Positions 9,457 through 18,187 are shown, counted from the first letter of the stretch. The stretch: 37,839 bases of DNA from Acidimicrobiia bacterium (GCA_022828135.1 JAJEJB010000015.1:145484-183322); one strand, 5' to 3'. Program-made: numbers and translations. Notes: generated from the sequence alone by a model not told the origin.

Positions 9457-11253
9457 ATGTCTGAAACACCGTCACCGCCCCAGCCGCCGCCCCGCAAGTC
9501 GACGCCGCGGTGGTGCCTGGCCGTGAGCGCGCTGGGGATCGCTGCTTTGGTGCTGGGCGCGATGATCGCCCATCAGCGCGCCGAGGCCGCTCATGCTCAT
9601 CCGCAGCCGCCGCCGGGGCACAGCCACGCGCCGACTACCACGAAGCCGCCGATCTGCAGCCCGCCCAACGCGTGCTACACGCCGCCCACCACCACCAGAC
9701 GGCCCGCGCCCACAACCACCAAACGACCAGTCACAACCACCACCAAACGGCCGATCTGCAGCCCGCCCAACGCGTGCTACACGCCGCCCACCACCACGAG
9801 ACGGCCCGCGCCCACAACCACCAAACGACCAGTGACGACCACGACGAGACGGCCCGTCACAACCACCACCAGACGGCCCGTCACAACCACCACCAGACCG
9901 CCCGTCACAACCACCACCAGACCGCCCGTCACAACCACCACCAGACGGCCCGTCACAACCACCACCAGACCGCCCGTCACAACCACCACCAGACCGCCCG
10001 TCACGACCACCACCCAGCCGCCCGCACCCACCACGACCGAGGCCTCCAACGGTGACCCGGGCTGCCAGTCCTGGGCGTGTGACGAGATCAACGCCGGCAT
10101 CGAGAACGGCTACCTGCCCGACGACTACAACCCCGACGAGGACACCGGCGCCGAGGACCTCCTGGCGATCATCGAGCGCTACGGGAAGCACAACCCGGAC
10201 TTCGACGCCGACGCCGCCCTCAAGACCCTCCCCGAAGAGGGCAACGCCGACCGCGGGGACATGTTCATCGCGATAGCGATCGGGATCGGCCTCGACGTTG
10301 ACCCCGAGGCGGACCCGTTCGAGGTGGCCGACGAGTTGGCCGATCTGGGCATCCTGCTGGGCCACGACGGCGACGGCGACGGCGTCACCAACCCCTACAG
10401 CCGGCCCGACGCCGATCCTGACTCGACCATGACCAACGCCCAGCTCGCTGCGCTCCTGGACCGCATCCCAACCGACGACGGCGAGCACAACGGCGGGGGC
10501 GGAGGGTCCGGCGGGGGCGGAGGCAGCCCGCCCGGCGGGGGCGGCGACGACGAGGAGCCGTGCACGACGGGTCTGGGGCTGACTGCCGGCGACCGCTCAC
10601 GGTTCACGTCGCAGTTGCGGTGGGTGACGCTGGTAGGAATCGAGCCGCAGGGCGAGCCGGGCAGGCCCTGGCCTCCCCATCCCGATGTGCCGGGCGGCGC
10701 AGAGTACTTAGTGGTATCCGGATCGCCGGTGTGGCCGGTGATCGACCCTGATGCCGTGTGGTACGTCCCAAGCGACGACGGCTGCCTGTGGCAGGCCGTG
10801 AGCGTGCAGACCCGGCTTACCCAGTTGCTGCCGTGGAGCGCCCGACACCGCCCCATGATCGAGAACGCCGATGAGGCCCGACCCAGCGCCGGCTTCGACG
10901 CCTACCTGAGCCGCTGGAACAACCTGAGTGCGGCCCAGCAGGCCCAGGCCGAGCAACACCACCGCAGCAGCGACGTGAACGCGTCGTGCGACATCGCCAC
11001 GGCTATGGCCGCGGCCGACTCCTACGACCGCTGCCGGTGGGAACTGGCCACGCCAGGGGTGTGGTCCTGGCAGGCGAGCGCCTGCTTCGAGGGAGTGGGA
11101 GAAGAAGGCGCCACCTTCCGCCAGTGCGCCACTCTGGACGGAGGCGTCGAGTGGTTCCTGGGGATCTTCGACTACACGTCCGGGATCACGCTGCAGCACA
11201 ACTCCGGCCCCGGTCCTCCCGCTGTGCCTCGGCATGGGGCACCGGAGAGCTAG
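9457..11253 (+). CDS. Thr-rich repeat surface protein with SLH-like region
   Basis: 598 residues with AGAGGAG before ATG 9457. A short cytoplasmic tail and one transmembrane or signal helix (about 22-37) lead to a stalk at about 58-195 made of TTTT(R/K)RP-type repeats, encoded by nucleotide tandem repeats and including two copies of ICSPPNACYTPPTTT. Next comes a region with DEINAGIENGYLPDDYNPDEDTG and a further acidic helical segment that resembles degenerate S-layer-homology repeats; then DGDGDGVTNPYSRPDADPD, a calcium-binding-like loop; then a (G4S)-like linker at about 345-368; and finally a Trp/Cys-containing C-terminal domain (370-598) of unknown type. Nothing enzymatic is seen. Position beside the Tad operon suggests an adhesin or stalked wall protein. 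Confidence 0.78.
   Translation: MSETPSPPQPPPRKSTPRWCLAVSALGIAALVLGAMIAHQRAEAAHAHPQPPPGHSHAPTTTKPPICSPPNACYTPPTTTRRPAPTTTKRPVTTTTKRPICSPPNACYTPPTTTRRPAPTTTKRPVTTTTRRPVTTTTRRPVTTTTRPPVTTTTRPPVTTTTRRPVTTTTRPPVTTTTRPPVTTTTQPPAPTTTEASNGDPGCQSWACDEINAGIENGYLPDDYNPDEDTGAEDLLAIIERYGKHNPDFDADAALKTLPEEGNADRGDMFIAIAIGIGLDVDPEADPFEVADELADLGILLGHDGDGDGVTNPYSRPDADPDSTMTNAQLAALLDRIPTDDGEHNGGGGGSGGGGGSPPGGGGDDEEPCTTGLGLTAGDRSRFTSQLRWVTLVGIEPQGEPGRPWPPHPDVPGGAEYLVVSGSPVWPVIDPDAVWYVPSDDGCLWQAVSVQTRLTQLLPWSARHRPMIENADEARPSAGFDAYLSRWNNLSAAQQAQAEQHHRSSDVNASCDIATAMAAADSYDRCRWELATPGVWSWQASACFEGVGEEGATFRQCATLDGGVEWFLGIFDYTSGITLQHNSGPGPPAVPRHGAPES
9649..9852 (+). repeat. Two tandem copies of a 102-bp unit
   Basis: Copy one is 9649-9750 and copy two 9751-9852; both begin CCGATCTGCAGCCCGCCCAA and stay nearly identical for about 85 bases. 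Each codes 34 residues of the Thr/Pro stalk with a C-x5-C pair. Being a multiple of three, the duplication keeps the frame. Confidence 0.9.
9853..10020 (+). repeat. 24-bp coding minisatellite, seven units
   Basis: Seven head-to-tail 24-base units starting CCCGTCACAACCACC, differing mainly at one position (AGACGG or AGACCG); the last unit is more divergent. Each codes eight residues (PVTTTTRR/P). There are no spacers, so it is not CRISPR. Copy number is expected to vary by slippage and to change stalk length. Confidence 0.93.
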
Positions 11254-11262
11254 GAGGCGCAA

Positions 11263-11886
11263 GTGGCCGCAACATCAGCCCCCATGTCGGGGCAGGCCCG
11301 GCGGTTCACGGCCGCAGCCCTGATCGTCGTCGTGGTGGTTCTCTCGGTATGGCTGTTCGGCCGCGCCGAGCCTCAGCCCACCGTCCGCGTCGTGGCTGCA
11401 GCCGAGGACTGGCCCGCAGGGCGCGAACCGGGCGAATTCGTGACTGTGGAGATGCCGGAGGCGTCTGCCGCGCTGTTCGTGACCGCCGATCAGCTCGCCG
11501 ACCGCGTGCCTGCCGTGGCGGTACCTGCTGGCACGGTGGTGTCCCGGCCCATGCTGACCGACTCCGTCGTGCCGGCCGCCTCAGACCTGTCGGCGACCCT
11601 GCTGGCGGTGGCGGTGGATCCGTCGCTCTGGCCCGACCCGGGACCCCGAGCCGGCGACGCCGCCGTGCTGGCCGCGCAACCGGGCGGCTGCGCCACTGCG
11701 GTGCTGCCTGTGGTGGTCGCGGGCGACGGCACGGTGGTGGTCGAGGCCCGACCGCAGCTGGCCGCCGTCCTGGGCCCGACGGTGTGGTGGATATGGGAAT
11801 CGCCTCCGGCGGGCTGGCCCGGCTGCCCGGCACCGGCACAGCAACCGCACGAAGGGAGGTCCGACGATGCTGATGGTCTCAACTGA
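11263..11886 (+). CDS. SAF-domain CpaB/RcpC-like pilus assembly protein
   Basis: 207 residues. GTG at 11263 follows AGGAGG with a five-base gap. After one transmembrane helix (about 16-32) comes VRVVAAAEDWPAGREPGEFVTVEM, the typical start of a SAF (beta-clip) domain as in CpaB/RcpC, continuing to VPAGTVVSRPML. In Tad systems CpaB is an extracytoplasmic assembly factor, secretin-associated in diderms; in actinobacteria it persists without secretin. Its last 20 bases overlap the tadA start, indicating coupling. The C-terminal half is poorly conserved. Confidence 0.78.
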   Translation: MAATSAPMSGQARRFTAAALIVVVVVLSVWLFGRAEPQPTVRVVAAAEDWPAGREPGEFVTVEMPEASAALFVTADQLADRVPAVAVPAGTVVSRPMLTDSVVPAASDLSATLLAVAVDPSLWPDPGPRAGDAAVLAAQPGGCATAVLPVVVAGDGTVVVEARPQLAAVLGPTVWWIWESPPAGWPGCPAPAQQPHEGRSDDADGLN

Positions 11887-13519
11887 CCACCGACTCGACC
11901 CGCAGGCCGCCGGCTGGGTGGTGCGCACGATCATCGAGGGAGTGCGCTCCTCGGCCGCTGACCTCGTCGTGGGCGAGTCACTCTCTGACCGGGCCCTGGC
12001 CGCAGCGCCTCACCGGGCCTCGGTCGTGGCGTTGGACGCGTCCGAGAGCGACAGCGTGCAGCGCACCACGGCGGCCGCCGCCGCCGGAGTGGTGTGGGTG
12101 ACCGCGGGCTCGGGCCGCGGCCTGCGGGACCGGTTGCACCTGAGCACCGGTCCGGCGTCCAAAGTGCCGTTGGCTCTGGTAGTCGTCGCGGACCACGCGG
12201 TGGATACCGCCGCGCTGCGGCTGCTGGCCGGCGCCAAGGTAGTGCGTGCGGTGCCGTACGCGCCCGCCCGGCGCTCGGATCGGACACTGCGCCGTCTGTG
12301 CCGCTCGCTGGGCTCGTTGGCCGCCGCGCCGCAGCGCATGGACGGCGCCGACCGGGCGGCGCGCCGCGAGTCGGCCGCCGCCGCGGCCGCCGGCCGGTTG
12401 CGGGAGCTGCTGGGTGAGGACGGGGTGGAGGAGTTCCAGATCCGGGGCGGCGAGTCGATGGTGGTCGAGTTCTCCAACGGCGAGCGGCAGAGCCGCTCGT
12501 CCCCGTTCTCGAGCGACGACGAGATGATCGGGGCGTGCCGGTTCCTGGCCGCCTACGCGGGTGAGCGGCCCCAGCGCTTCGACGAGCTCGACCCGCGCCT
12601 CGACACCCGCATCGGCGGTCGGTGGCGCCTTCACGCCGAGGCGTTCGTGTGCACGCCGCCGACGCTGGTGCTCCGCAGCAACCTCGGCGGACAGCGCACG
12701 CTCGCCGAGTTGGGCCTGTGCAGCGCCCAGCTGGTCGACGTGCTGGTGGAGGCCATCGCCGGCGACATGCGAGCCAACGTGGTGGTGGCGGCCGCGATGG
12801 GAGGCGGCAAGACCACGCTCTGCCAGGCGCTGCTGGCGCAGGTCCCGTCCGAGGAGCGCATCGACACCATCGAGGACACCCCCGAACTGAGGCTGCGCGA
12901 GTACGGCATCCATCCCAACGCCTACGAGCGGCTCACCAGGGACGCCAACAACGACGGCGTGGGCAAGCACTCCATGGCCGACCATGTGCGCGACGCCAAG
13001 CGGGCCAACAGCTCCAAGCTGGTGGTGGGCGAGGTGAGGGGCGAGGGCACCATGGCCCTGCTCGACGCCATGTCCTCGGGCCTCGACGGATGCCTCGTCA
13101 CCCTGCACTCCCCGCCCGGCGACGGGGTGCTCGAGAAGCTCACCGCGTACGCCACCTCCGAGGGAGCCGACGAGGGCCTGGCCCGGCGGTCGATCGCCAT
13201 CGCGGTGCACTTGCTGGTGTGGATGGGCCGCAACCACGCCGGTGAGCGGGTCATCGCGGACGTGACCCAGATCACCGGCACCGACATCGACGGCGCAATC
13301 CAGACACGCTGCCTGTGGCGCCTCCAGCCCGGGCAGCGCTGGGCCACACGCGAGGCCTCGCCGGTGGGCCGCATAGCCGATGTCTACCGATCCGCGGGTG
13401 TGGAGGTCGATTGCCCCGCCCCGGAGGCAACCCCGTGCCGGCCCACCCTCCAGCTCGTGGGCGGCAGCGCCTCCGGCCTCGACCCGGCCACCACGGAGCG
13501 CAACGGAGCACCCCGATGA
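11867..13519 (+). CDS. tadA: TadA/CpaF-type secretion ATPase with extra N-terminal region
   Basis: 550 residues, with GGGAGGT before ATG 11867. The motor half starts near residue 175; Walker A is AMGGGKTT (about 310-317), the Asp box is IDTIEDTPEL, and the Walker B/His region runs LVVGEVRGEGTMALLDAMSSG to CLVTLHS, diagnostic of the CpaF/TadA branch of GspE-type hexameric ATPases that power Flp pilus assembly. Residues 1-170 are not part of the standard protein. They contain VVWVTAGSGRGLRDRL and LALVVVADHAVDTAALRLLAGAKVVRAVPYAP, which look like the second half of a MinD/CpaE (TadZ) fold without a P-loop; this is an inference. The stop overlaps the tadB start as ATGA. Confidence 0.9.
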   Translation: MLMVSTDHRLDPQAAGWVVRTIIEGVRSSAADLVVGESLSDRALAAAPHRASVVALDASESDSVQRTTAAAAAGVVWVTAGSGRGLRDRLHLSTGPASKVPLALVVVADHAVDTAALRLLAGAKVVRAVPYAPARRSDRTLRRLCRSLGSLAAAPQRMDGADRAARRESAAAAAAGRLRELLGEDGVEEFQIRGGESMVVEFSNGERQSRSSPFSSDDEMIGACRFLAAYAGERPQRFDELDPRLDTRIGGRWRLHAEAFVCTPPTLVLRSNLGGQRTLAELGLCSAQLVDVLVEAIAGDMRANVVVAAAMGGGKTTLCQALLAQVPSEERIDTIEDTPELRLREYGIHPNAYERLTRDANNDGVGKHSMADHVRDAKRANSSKLVVGEVRGEGTMALLDAMSSGLDGCLVTLHSPPGDGVLEKLTAYATSEGADEGLARRSIAIAVHLLVWMGRNHAGERVIADVTQITGTDIDGAIQTRCLWRLQPGQRWATREASPVGRIADVYRSAGVEVDCPAPEATPCRPTLQLVGGSASGLDPATTERNGAPR

Positions 13520-14331
13520 GCACCTCGGGATGGATCATCTGTGCCGGCGGGTCTCTGGTGCTCGCCATCATGCTATGGCCCGCCGACGGGACCCGCTGGT
13601 CGTTGCAGGCCAGGACGGGTCGGCGCCGGCGGGTTCGCGTCCTGGCCGAGTTCCCCGCCGGGGCCGCGGCCGGAGCCGCCATGATCGCCCTGAACCTCGC
13701 CGCCGGCCATGCGGCCGCGGCGGCGATAGGCGCGATGGTGTGCACATCGGCGACGAAGGTGCTGGTGTCGTCGAGCCGGCGGGTCGCAACCGCCGAGGGG
13801 GTGGCTCGATTCGCGAGCGTGCTGGCCAACCAGGCCGCGGTGGCGGTGACCGCCTCCGACGCCGTCGCCCGGGCCGCGCCGCTCGTGAGCGGACCCGTGG
13901 GCGAGGCGGCGGTGGCGATGGCCGCCGACTGCGAGAGCCTCGGAGTGGACATTGCGGCCGAGCGGTTCGCGGCCCGGGTGCCATCGGCGGTGGCCGCCTC
14001 CCTGGCCGACCTGATCGCCGTCTCATCCGAGGGCGGCGGGCGCTGGGCGGAGACCGTGACCGTGCTCGAGGCGGAGGCTTCCCAGACCGCGGCGACGGCC
14101 CGGTTGTTCCATGGCCGCGTCGCGGTGACCATGCCGACACTGGCCCTCGTGGTGCTGCTCGGAGCCGGGCTCGTTGCCGGGGCCGGACAAGTCGCCACCG
14201 ACGTCGGGGCGTGGCTGGCCGGCGCCCAGGGAGCCGCGCTGCTGCTGGCCGGAGCGGTCGTGATGGCGGCATTGAGCGCCCGCGTCCTGCTGCCCGCCCG
14301 GTCGGCCGCGGGAAGCGGGGGACTGCAATGA
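13516..14331 (+). CDS. tadB: TadB-like pilus platform membrane protein
   Basis: 271 residues, starting at ATG 13516 inside the tadA stop (ATGA), so coupled to it. Two hydrophobic segments near the N-terminus (about 5-20 and 45-75), a soluble helical core with SNA-type alternation (VARFASVLANQAAVAVTASDAVARAAP) corresponding to the T2SSF domain, and two C-terminal transmembrane segments (about 205-260) give the TadB layout. Sequence similarity is weak and Ala-rich; the call depends on order between TadA and TadC. Confidence 0.8.
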   Translation: MSTSGWIICAGGSLVLAIMLWPADGTRWSLQARTGRRRRVRVLAEFPAGAAAGAAMIALNLAAGHAAAAAIGAMVCTSATKVLVSSSRRVATAEGVARFASVLANQAAVAVTASDAVARAAPLVSGPVGEAAVAMAADCESLGVDIAAERFAARVPSAVAASLADLIAVSSEGGGRWAETVTVLEAEASQTAATARLFHGRVAVTMPTLALVVLLGAGLVAGAGQVATDVGAWLAGAQGAALLLAGAVVMAALSARVLLPARSAAGSGGLQ

Positions 14332-14404
14332 CACGGCCCCCCGTCCACGTGAGTTTGACGTTGACTCCGCGCATCGCCACGCATTCCACGCCCGGAGGCC
14401 GGCG

Positions 14405-15127
14405 ATGATCTGGCTCACGGCCATATCCGGTGCCGGGGCGGCGCTGCGACTGGTGCTCACCGGCCCGCCCCGAATGGACAGCACCGTCGAGCTCGCAGCC
14501 GCGGGGTGGCCCCCGGCGAGGCTGCGCGCCGCGTCGGTGTCAGCCACGCCGCTGATCGCGGGCGTGATCGTGGCCGCCGGGTCGCTTCTGGCAGGTTTCC
14601 GGACTGGCGCCATGGCGGCGGTAGCCGTGTCGTTGTGGGTGCCGGTGGCCGCAGCGCCGTTGCTGCGCCGGGTCGTGCTGTCGGGCTTTCGGGCCCGCCG
14701 CGACGCCGCCCTGCTCGAATGGCTGCGCCGCATCCGCCTGTTCGCGGCGGCGGGCCGACCCATCAACGACGCCGCGGTCGAAGCGGCTGAACGGGTGGAA
14801 GCGCCCGCCTTCGCGCCCGTCGCCACCAGCATCAACCTTGCCCTCGCGTCGGGACGCGACCCTCTCGGCGCCGCGTCGGCACATTTCGCCGGGTCCGCGG
14901 CCGAGACGCTGGTCGGCACCCTGGCTGCGGCCGAGCGGGGCGGCGCAGCTGCCACCGGCCTGATCGACCGGCTCATAGCCCAGGCCGTGAAGGCCCTCGA
15001 GGATCAGCGCCGGGTCCGCATCGAGGCCCTGGGCCGCTCGGTGGCCGGCACCGGCACCCTCATTGCGGTCACCGCCAGCGCGGTCGTGGTTCTGGCGCTG
15101 GTGGCCAGTGTCGATATCGGCGTGTGA
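14405..15127 (+). CDS. tadC: TadC-like pilus platform membrane protein
   Basis: 240 residues, with GGAGG nine bases before ATG 14405. It contains two hydrophobic segments (about 45-62 and 65-85), then the T2SSF core ALLEWLRRIRLFAAAGRPINDAAVEAAERVEAPAFAPV, with LIDRLIAQAVKALEDQRRVRIEALGRS before the last helix; this last motif is a strong TadC feature. It partners TadB to form the inner-membrane base acted on by TadA. A 73-base spacer separates it from tadB. Confidence 0.85.
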   Translation: MIWLTAISGAGAALRLVLTGPPRMDSTVELAAAGWPPARLRAASVSATPLIAGVIVAAGSLLAGFRTGAMAAVAVSLWVPVAAAPLLRRVVLSGFRARRDAALLEWLRRIRLFAAAGRPINDAAVEAAERVEAPAFAPVATSINLALASGRDPLGAASAHFAGSAAETLVGTLAAAERGGAAATGLIDRLIAQAVKALEDQRRVRIEALGRSVAGTGTLIAVTASAVVVLALVASVDIGV

Positions 15128-15183
15128 GCCCTGCTCTCCGCCCTTTCCAAGCGTTACGCAATCCCACGAAGGAGACAAGACTC

Positions 15184-15393
15184 ATGGACTCACCTGTAGC
15201 CAAGATGATCATGCTGGCCGCCACGATCGCCATCACGGCCGCGGTGGTGTTCATTAGCTGGCAAGTCGTCGGCAACAACACCCCCGACATAAGCACGAAT
15301 CCCGACACCGACAAGTCACAGATCAAGCACCAGAAATTGTGCGAGGCCGTCGGAGGAACCTGGACTGCCGGCAACACCCCGCCGTGCGCCTAG
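15184..15393 (+). CDS. Small pilin-like membrane peptide of the Tad operon
   Basis: 69 residues. ATG 15184 is chosen over an in-frame start at 15124 because AAGGAGAC lies just before it. A five-residue polar head, one hydrophobic helix (about 8-28) and a polar tail with two Cys (KLC...PPCA) make up the protein. Position and size suit the Flp major pilin, but the expected Gly/Glu processing motif is missing, so it could be a pilus-associated small protein instead. The Cys pair brackets GGTW, a common secreted disulfide motif. Confidence 0.6.
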   Translation: MDSPVAKMIMLAATIAITAAVVFISWQVVGNNTPDISTNPDTDKSQIKHQKLCEAVGGTWTAGNTPPCA

Positions 15394-15441
15394 CCGTCTC
15401 GACCGCAGTCGAGCGGCTGAGCATCCGAAACAGCACCAGCG

Positions 15442-15858
15442 ATGGACACCGCCTTCGCGGCGCTGCGCACAACCACGATGATCTTCGTAGTTGTGGCGAT
15501 CAGCTTCGGCATCTACCTGCACCAGCTGGCCAGGATCACCGCATCCACCGCAGCAGTGGCCGCGGCCACCGCCGCCACCCAGGTCCTGGACTACACCGGT
15601 TGGGACTGCACCGACACCCATACCGGCTGGGCCGACGCCGAGGAGGCCGCGGCCCGGGCCGCAGCCGTCCGCACCGGAGCCCGCACAGCCGCCACCGCGA
15701 CCGGCTTCACCCTCACCGCCGAGCCGTCGTGCACGGTGCTGGCCTCTGTCACCGTCGGCGCGGCCGGTGTCCGCAGGTGGCTAGAGGCCACCGCGGTGGC
15801 CTGCCGGCCGTCCCGAGCCGCCGCAGCCACCGGCTGGGCGCTAGCGCCGCCGTGCTAG
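15442..15858 (+). CDS. TadE-like pseudopilin
   Basis: 138 residues. An N-terminal hydrophobic helix (about 11-27) is preceded by a short polar head and followed by the Ala-rich stretch ARITASTAAVAAATAATQVLD, the usual TadE layout; the rest has four Cys spread over an Ala-rich domain. TadE proteins are minor pilins cleaved by the TadV peptidase, which is not in this window. No strong ribosome site is seen. Confidence 0.7.
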   Translation: MDTAFAALRTTTMIFVVVAISFGIYLHQLARITASTAAVAAATAATQVLDYTGWDCTDTHTGWADAEEAAARAAAVRTGARTAATATGFTLTAEPSCTVLASVTVGAAGVRRWLEATAVACRPSRAAAATGWALAPPC

Positions 15859-15887
15859 CCGAGCCACGGCACTGGAGGGTCAGCGAT

Positions 15888-15968
15888 ATGGATGAGGCAG
15901 CAGCGCTGGTAGTGGCGCCGATTGGCTCTCTACGGGTGACGCGGTCGGAGGGGCGGCAGGATGGATGA
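15888..15968 (+). pseudogene. 26-codon duplicate of the start of the next TadE-like gene
   Basis: ATG at 15888 begins MDEAAALVVAP, almost the same as the next gene's MDEAVALVVAAP, and about 30 bases are nearly identical between 15888 and 15961. The reading frame then diverges and stops at 15966-15968, overlapping the next start as ATGGATGA. The fit is a local 73-bp duplication that left a leader peptide; translation could be coupled to the downstream gene. Confidence 0.6.
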
Positions 15969-16338
15969 GGCAGTGGCGCTGGTCGTGGCGGCCCCGGTGG
16001 TAGCGCTGTCGCTCTGGGCGCTGGCGTTCGTCGGCGGCTTCTCCAACGGCCAGGCCCGTGCCACTGTCGCGGCCGAGCTAGCCGCCCAGACAGCCTCGCA
16101 AGCGACCGGCCCAGAGGCGGCCGACGCCGCCGGGCGTATCGCGCTGGGGGCGACGCTCTCCGCCTGCGCCCGGACCAGTACGGCTATCGCCCACACCGAC
16201 GCCGGCCAGTCGGCCGCGGTCACCGTCGTCTGCGAAGTGCCTGGTCCGCTGCCCGGCAACCGGGTGTGCTTCACCGGCTACGCCCAGTCCCGGCCGGTCG
16301 CGTCGGCGCACGTGCGGGTCGCCTGCCCGGCACCGTAG
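15961..16338 (+). CDS. TadE/TadF-like pilus protein
   Basis: 125 residues. GGGGCGGCAGG precedes ATG 15961. An N-terminal helix (about 4-25) is followed by an Ala/Thr-rich soluble region containing four Cys near the middle and C-terminus. No processing Glu is evident. Identification rests on position, size and topology; it may be one of the Rv3654c/Rv3655c-like proteins found after TadC in actinobacteria. Confidence 0.65.
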   Translation: MDEAVALVVAAPVVALSLWALAFVGGFSNGQARATVAAELAAQTASQATGPEAADAAGRIALGATLSACARTSTAIAHTDAGQSAAVTVVCEVPGPLPGNRVCFTGYAQSRPVASAHVRVACPAP

Positions 16339-16347
16339 GGGTCCCGG

Positions 16348-16707
16348 ATGACCGTGCCGGTGCTGATGCTGATGCTGGCCGCGATGGTCTCCGCCATGAC
16401 CGTCTCGCTGCGCGACCATGCGGCCCACGCTGCGGCCGCCGACCTGGCCGAGATCCGGGCCGAGCACGCCGCAGCCGCGTTCGTGGCCAGCTGCATCACC
16501 CACGAGGGATGCGCGCCCCCTGCAACCGAAGGCGTCGCGGCATGCGCCGCAGCCGACTCCGGCATCGTCGTGTCGGCGCATGTGGCGTGGACCCCTGCCC
16601 TGTGGAAGGGCCTGACGCCGGCAACCGCGGACCGGGTGGTCGCTTACGACGACGGCCTGGGTACCGGGCTCAAGTCACGCGCCGTCGCAGCCCTCAAACC
16701 CTGCTGA
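16348..16707 (+). CDS. TadE-like/Rv3654c-like helical secreted protein
   Basis: 119 residues starting nine bases after the previous stop. An N-terminal Met/Leu-rich helix (about 3-18) is followed by AAHAAAADLAEIRAEHAAAAFVASC, the pattern of actinobacterial pilus-locus pseudopilins, then a Cys-containing tail ending KPC. Last gene of the Tad operon; the next gene converges on it. No clear terminator, only a 10-base self-complementary GTGCGCGCAC just after the stop. Confidence 0.65.
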   Translation: MTVPVLMLMLAAMVSAMTVSLRDHAAHAAAADLAEIRAEHAAAAFVASCITHEGCAPPATEGVAACAAADSGIVVSAHVAWTPALWKGLTPATADRVVAYDDGLGTGLKSRAVAALKPC

Positions 16708-16812
16708 CCCGAGTGCGCGCACCCGGTCCTCCCCACCCGCCCATTCGACGCCGTCAGACCAACGCCATGCCGCGATTCTGCCGTCTGGCCGCGACGATGT
16801 AGGACAGAGGCG

Positions 16813-17847
16813 TTACTGGGATGATTGCCGCTCGCCGCGGTCGGCTGCGATGGCCGCGTTGAGTCCGAAGATGACCACCATGCCGGCTGCGAACAGCACA
16901 GGCTGGTAGATGGGGTCGCCTGCGATCGTCAGCCATATGGCCGCCAACGCTGGCGACGCGTAGAGCAGGCTGTTGACGCGCGTGTCGGCGGTGACGATGT
17001 TGCCGGCCCGGTGCATCAGGCGGGCGCAACCCATGATCAGTCCGGACGCTGCCCCGAAGGCCGCCGAGCGGGTGGCGCCCAATCCCCCGAAGGCGAACGT
17101 CAGCCCAACCGCTGCCGCGATCGGAACGCTGACCGCCGAGGCGGCGAACGTCGACCACCACAGGGCGACGAGGTACTGCTTGGCGGACACGGCGCCGCGT
17201 CCGGCGCGCCGAGCCAGGGCGCTGCGGTCGCCGTAGATGATCCCTGCCGATGGCCGCACGGCGTATGTCGCCGTGGTCAGCACCCCCAGCACCAACCCGA
17301 CTGCCGTGCTCCGCCATGAACCTCCCTCGAGTTGGCCGGGGGCCGTCTGACTCCAGATGACCGCGGCCACCGCGATCGGCAGTCCGCACATCATGGTGGC
17401 GCTGCGGGTCGAGATGCTTCTCCTGCTGCCGCTCCAGCGCGCGATCAGAAGGGACTGGGGCACTACATCCAGGCCGTCCGAGAAGCAGGACAGCACCACG
17501 AGCGGCAGCAGGGCCGCCGTGCCGGCATACAGCAGGACATTGGGCGCCGTGATCAGCAGCAGCGCCAGGAGCACGCCCGGACGCGGGCCTGCCATCGCGA
17601 CGGGAGGCAACGCCACGAGTCGTGCTGGACGCATCGCCTGAAGCGGGCCCACTCCCAGCACGGGCCTGGCCGACGCGGCCAGCGCTCCCAGTAGCAGCGT
17701 CGCGCAAGCAGACTCCATGAGAGTGCCGAGTACCAGCACGGAGAAGCCCTCGCCCGCATACCGGATCGGCAGCGGGATCAGCGAGTAGGCGACGGCCGCA
17801 CCGGCGATGCACGCCGCACCGAGAGCATTCCGGCGACGCGGCAGCAT
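16813..17847 (-). CDS. EamA/DMT-superfamily transporter-like membrane protein
   Basis: 344 residues with about ten hydrophobic segments in two similar halves (first AACIAGAAVAYSLIPLPIRY, second starting near residue 180), the drug/metabolite transporter arrangement. Substrate unknown. ATG 17847 has no good ribosome site and the frame is open without a start codon upstream, so the N-terminus is uncertain. It stands alone between the Tad operon and tRNA-Thr and has core-like base composition. Confidence 0.78.
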   Translation of the reverse strand: MLPRRRNALGAACIAGAAVAYSLIPLPIRYAGEGFSVLVLGTLMESACATLLLGALAASARPVLGVGPLQAMRPARLVALPPVAMAGPRPGVLLALLLITAPNVLLYAGTAALLPLVVLSCFSDGLDVVPQSLLIARWSGSRRSISTRSATMMCGLPIAVAAVIWSQTAPGQLEGGSWRSTAVGLVLGVLTTATYAVRPSAGIIYGDRSALARRAGRGAVSAKQYLVALWWSTFAASAVSVPIAAAVGLTFAFGGLGATRSAAFGAASGLIMGCARLMHRAGNIVTADTRVNSLLYASPALAAIWLTIAGDPIYQPVLFAAGMVVIFGLNAAIAADRGERQSSQ

Positions 17848-18113
17848 CAGGACGGGGCCGATCTCGACATCTTGGGCCCAGGACGTGTCTCAGCCCTGGG
17901 AGGCGTGGCAGCGAACGGATGGCCCGCAAGCATCTGCAGGGCGAAACCCACGGCAGGCTGGGCCGACTCGATGCTGATCCATTGACCCTATCCCAGACCG
18001 CCATCCAACGTGCCAGACCAGTGGTTCCAACCCGCTGAGCGGCCTGCCCCAGGTAGCCTCATCGATGTCCAGGACCAACCTGGCCGATTACGCGCCAAGT
18101 TTCGTTCCAGCCC

Positions 18114-18187
<74 letters not shown>

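Noticed and set aside
9853..10020. Regular 24-bp repeats as a CRISPR array
   Set aside because: Units are directly adjacent without spacers and lie inside a coding frame; no cas genes are present.
9472..10488. 338-codon minus-strand frame over the Thr-repeat gene
   Set aside because: It is a shadow of the tandem repeats (Gly-Gly-Gly-Cys-Asp periodicity); the plus frame has ribosome site, signal helix and domains.
11978..13237. 419-codon minus-strand frame opposite tadA
   Set aside because: Antisense shadow; tadA carries all secretion-ATPase motifs.
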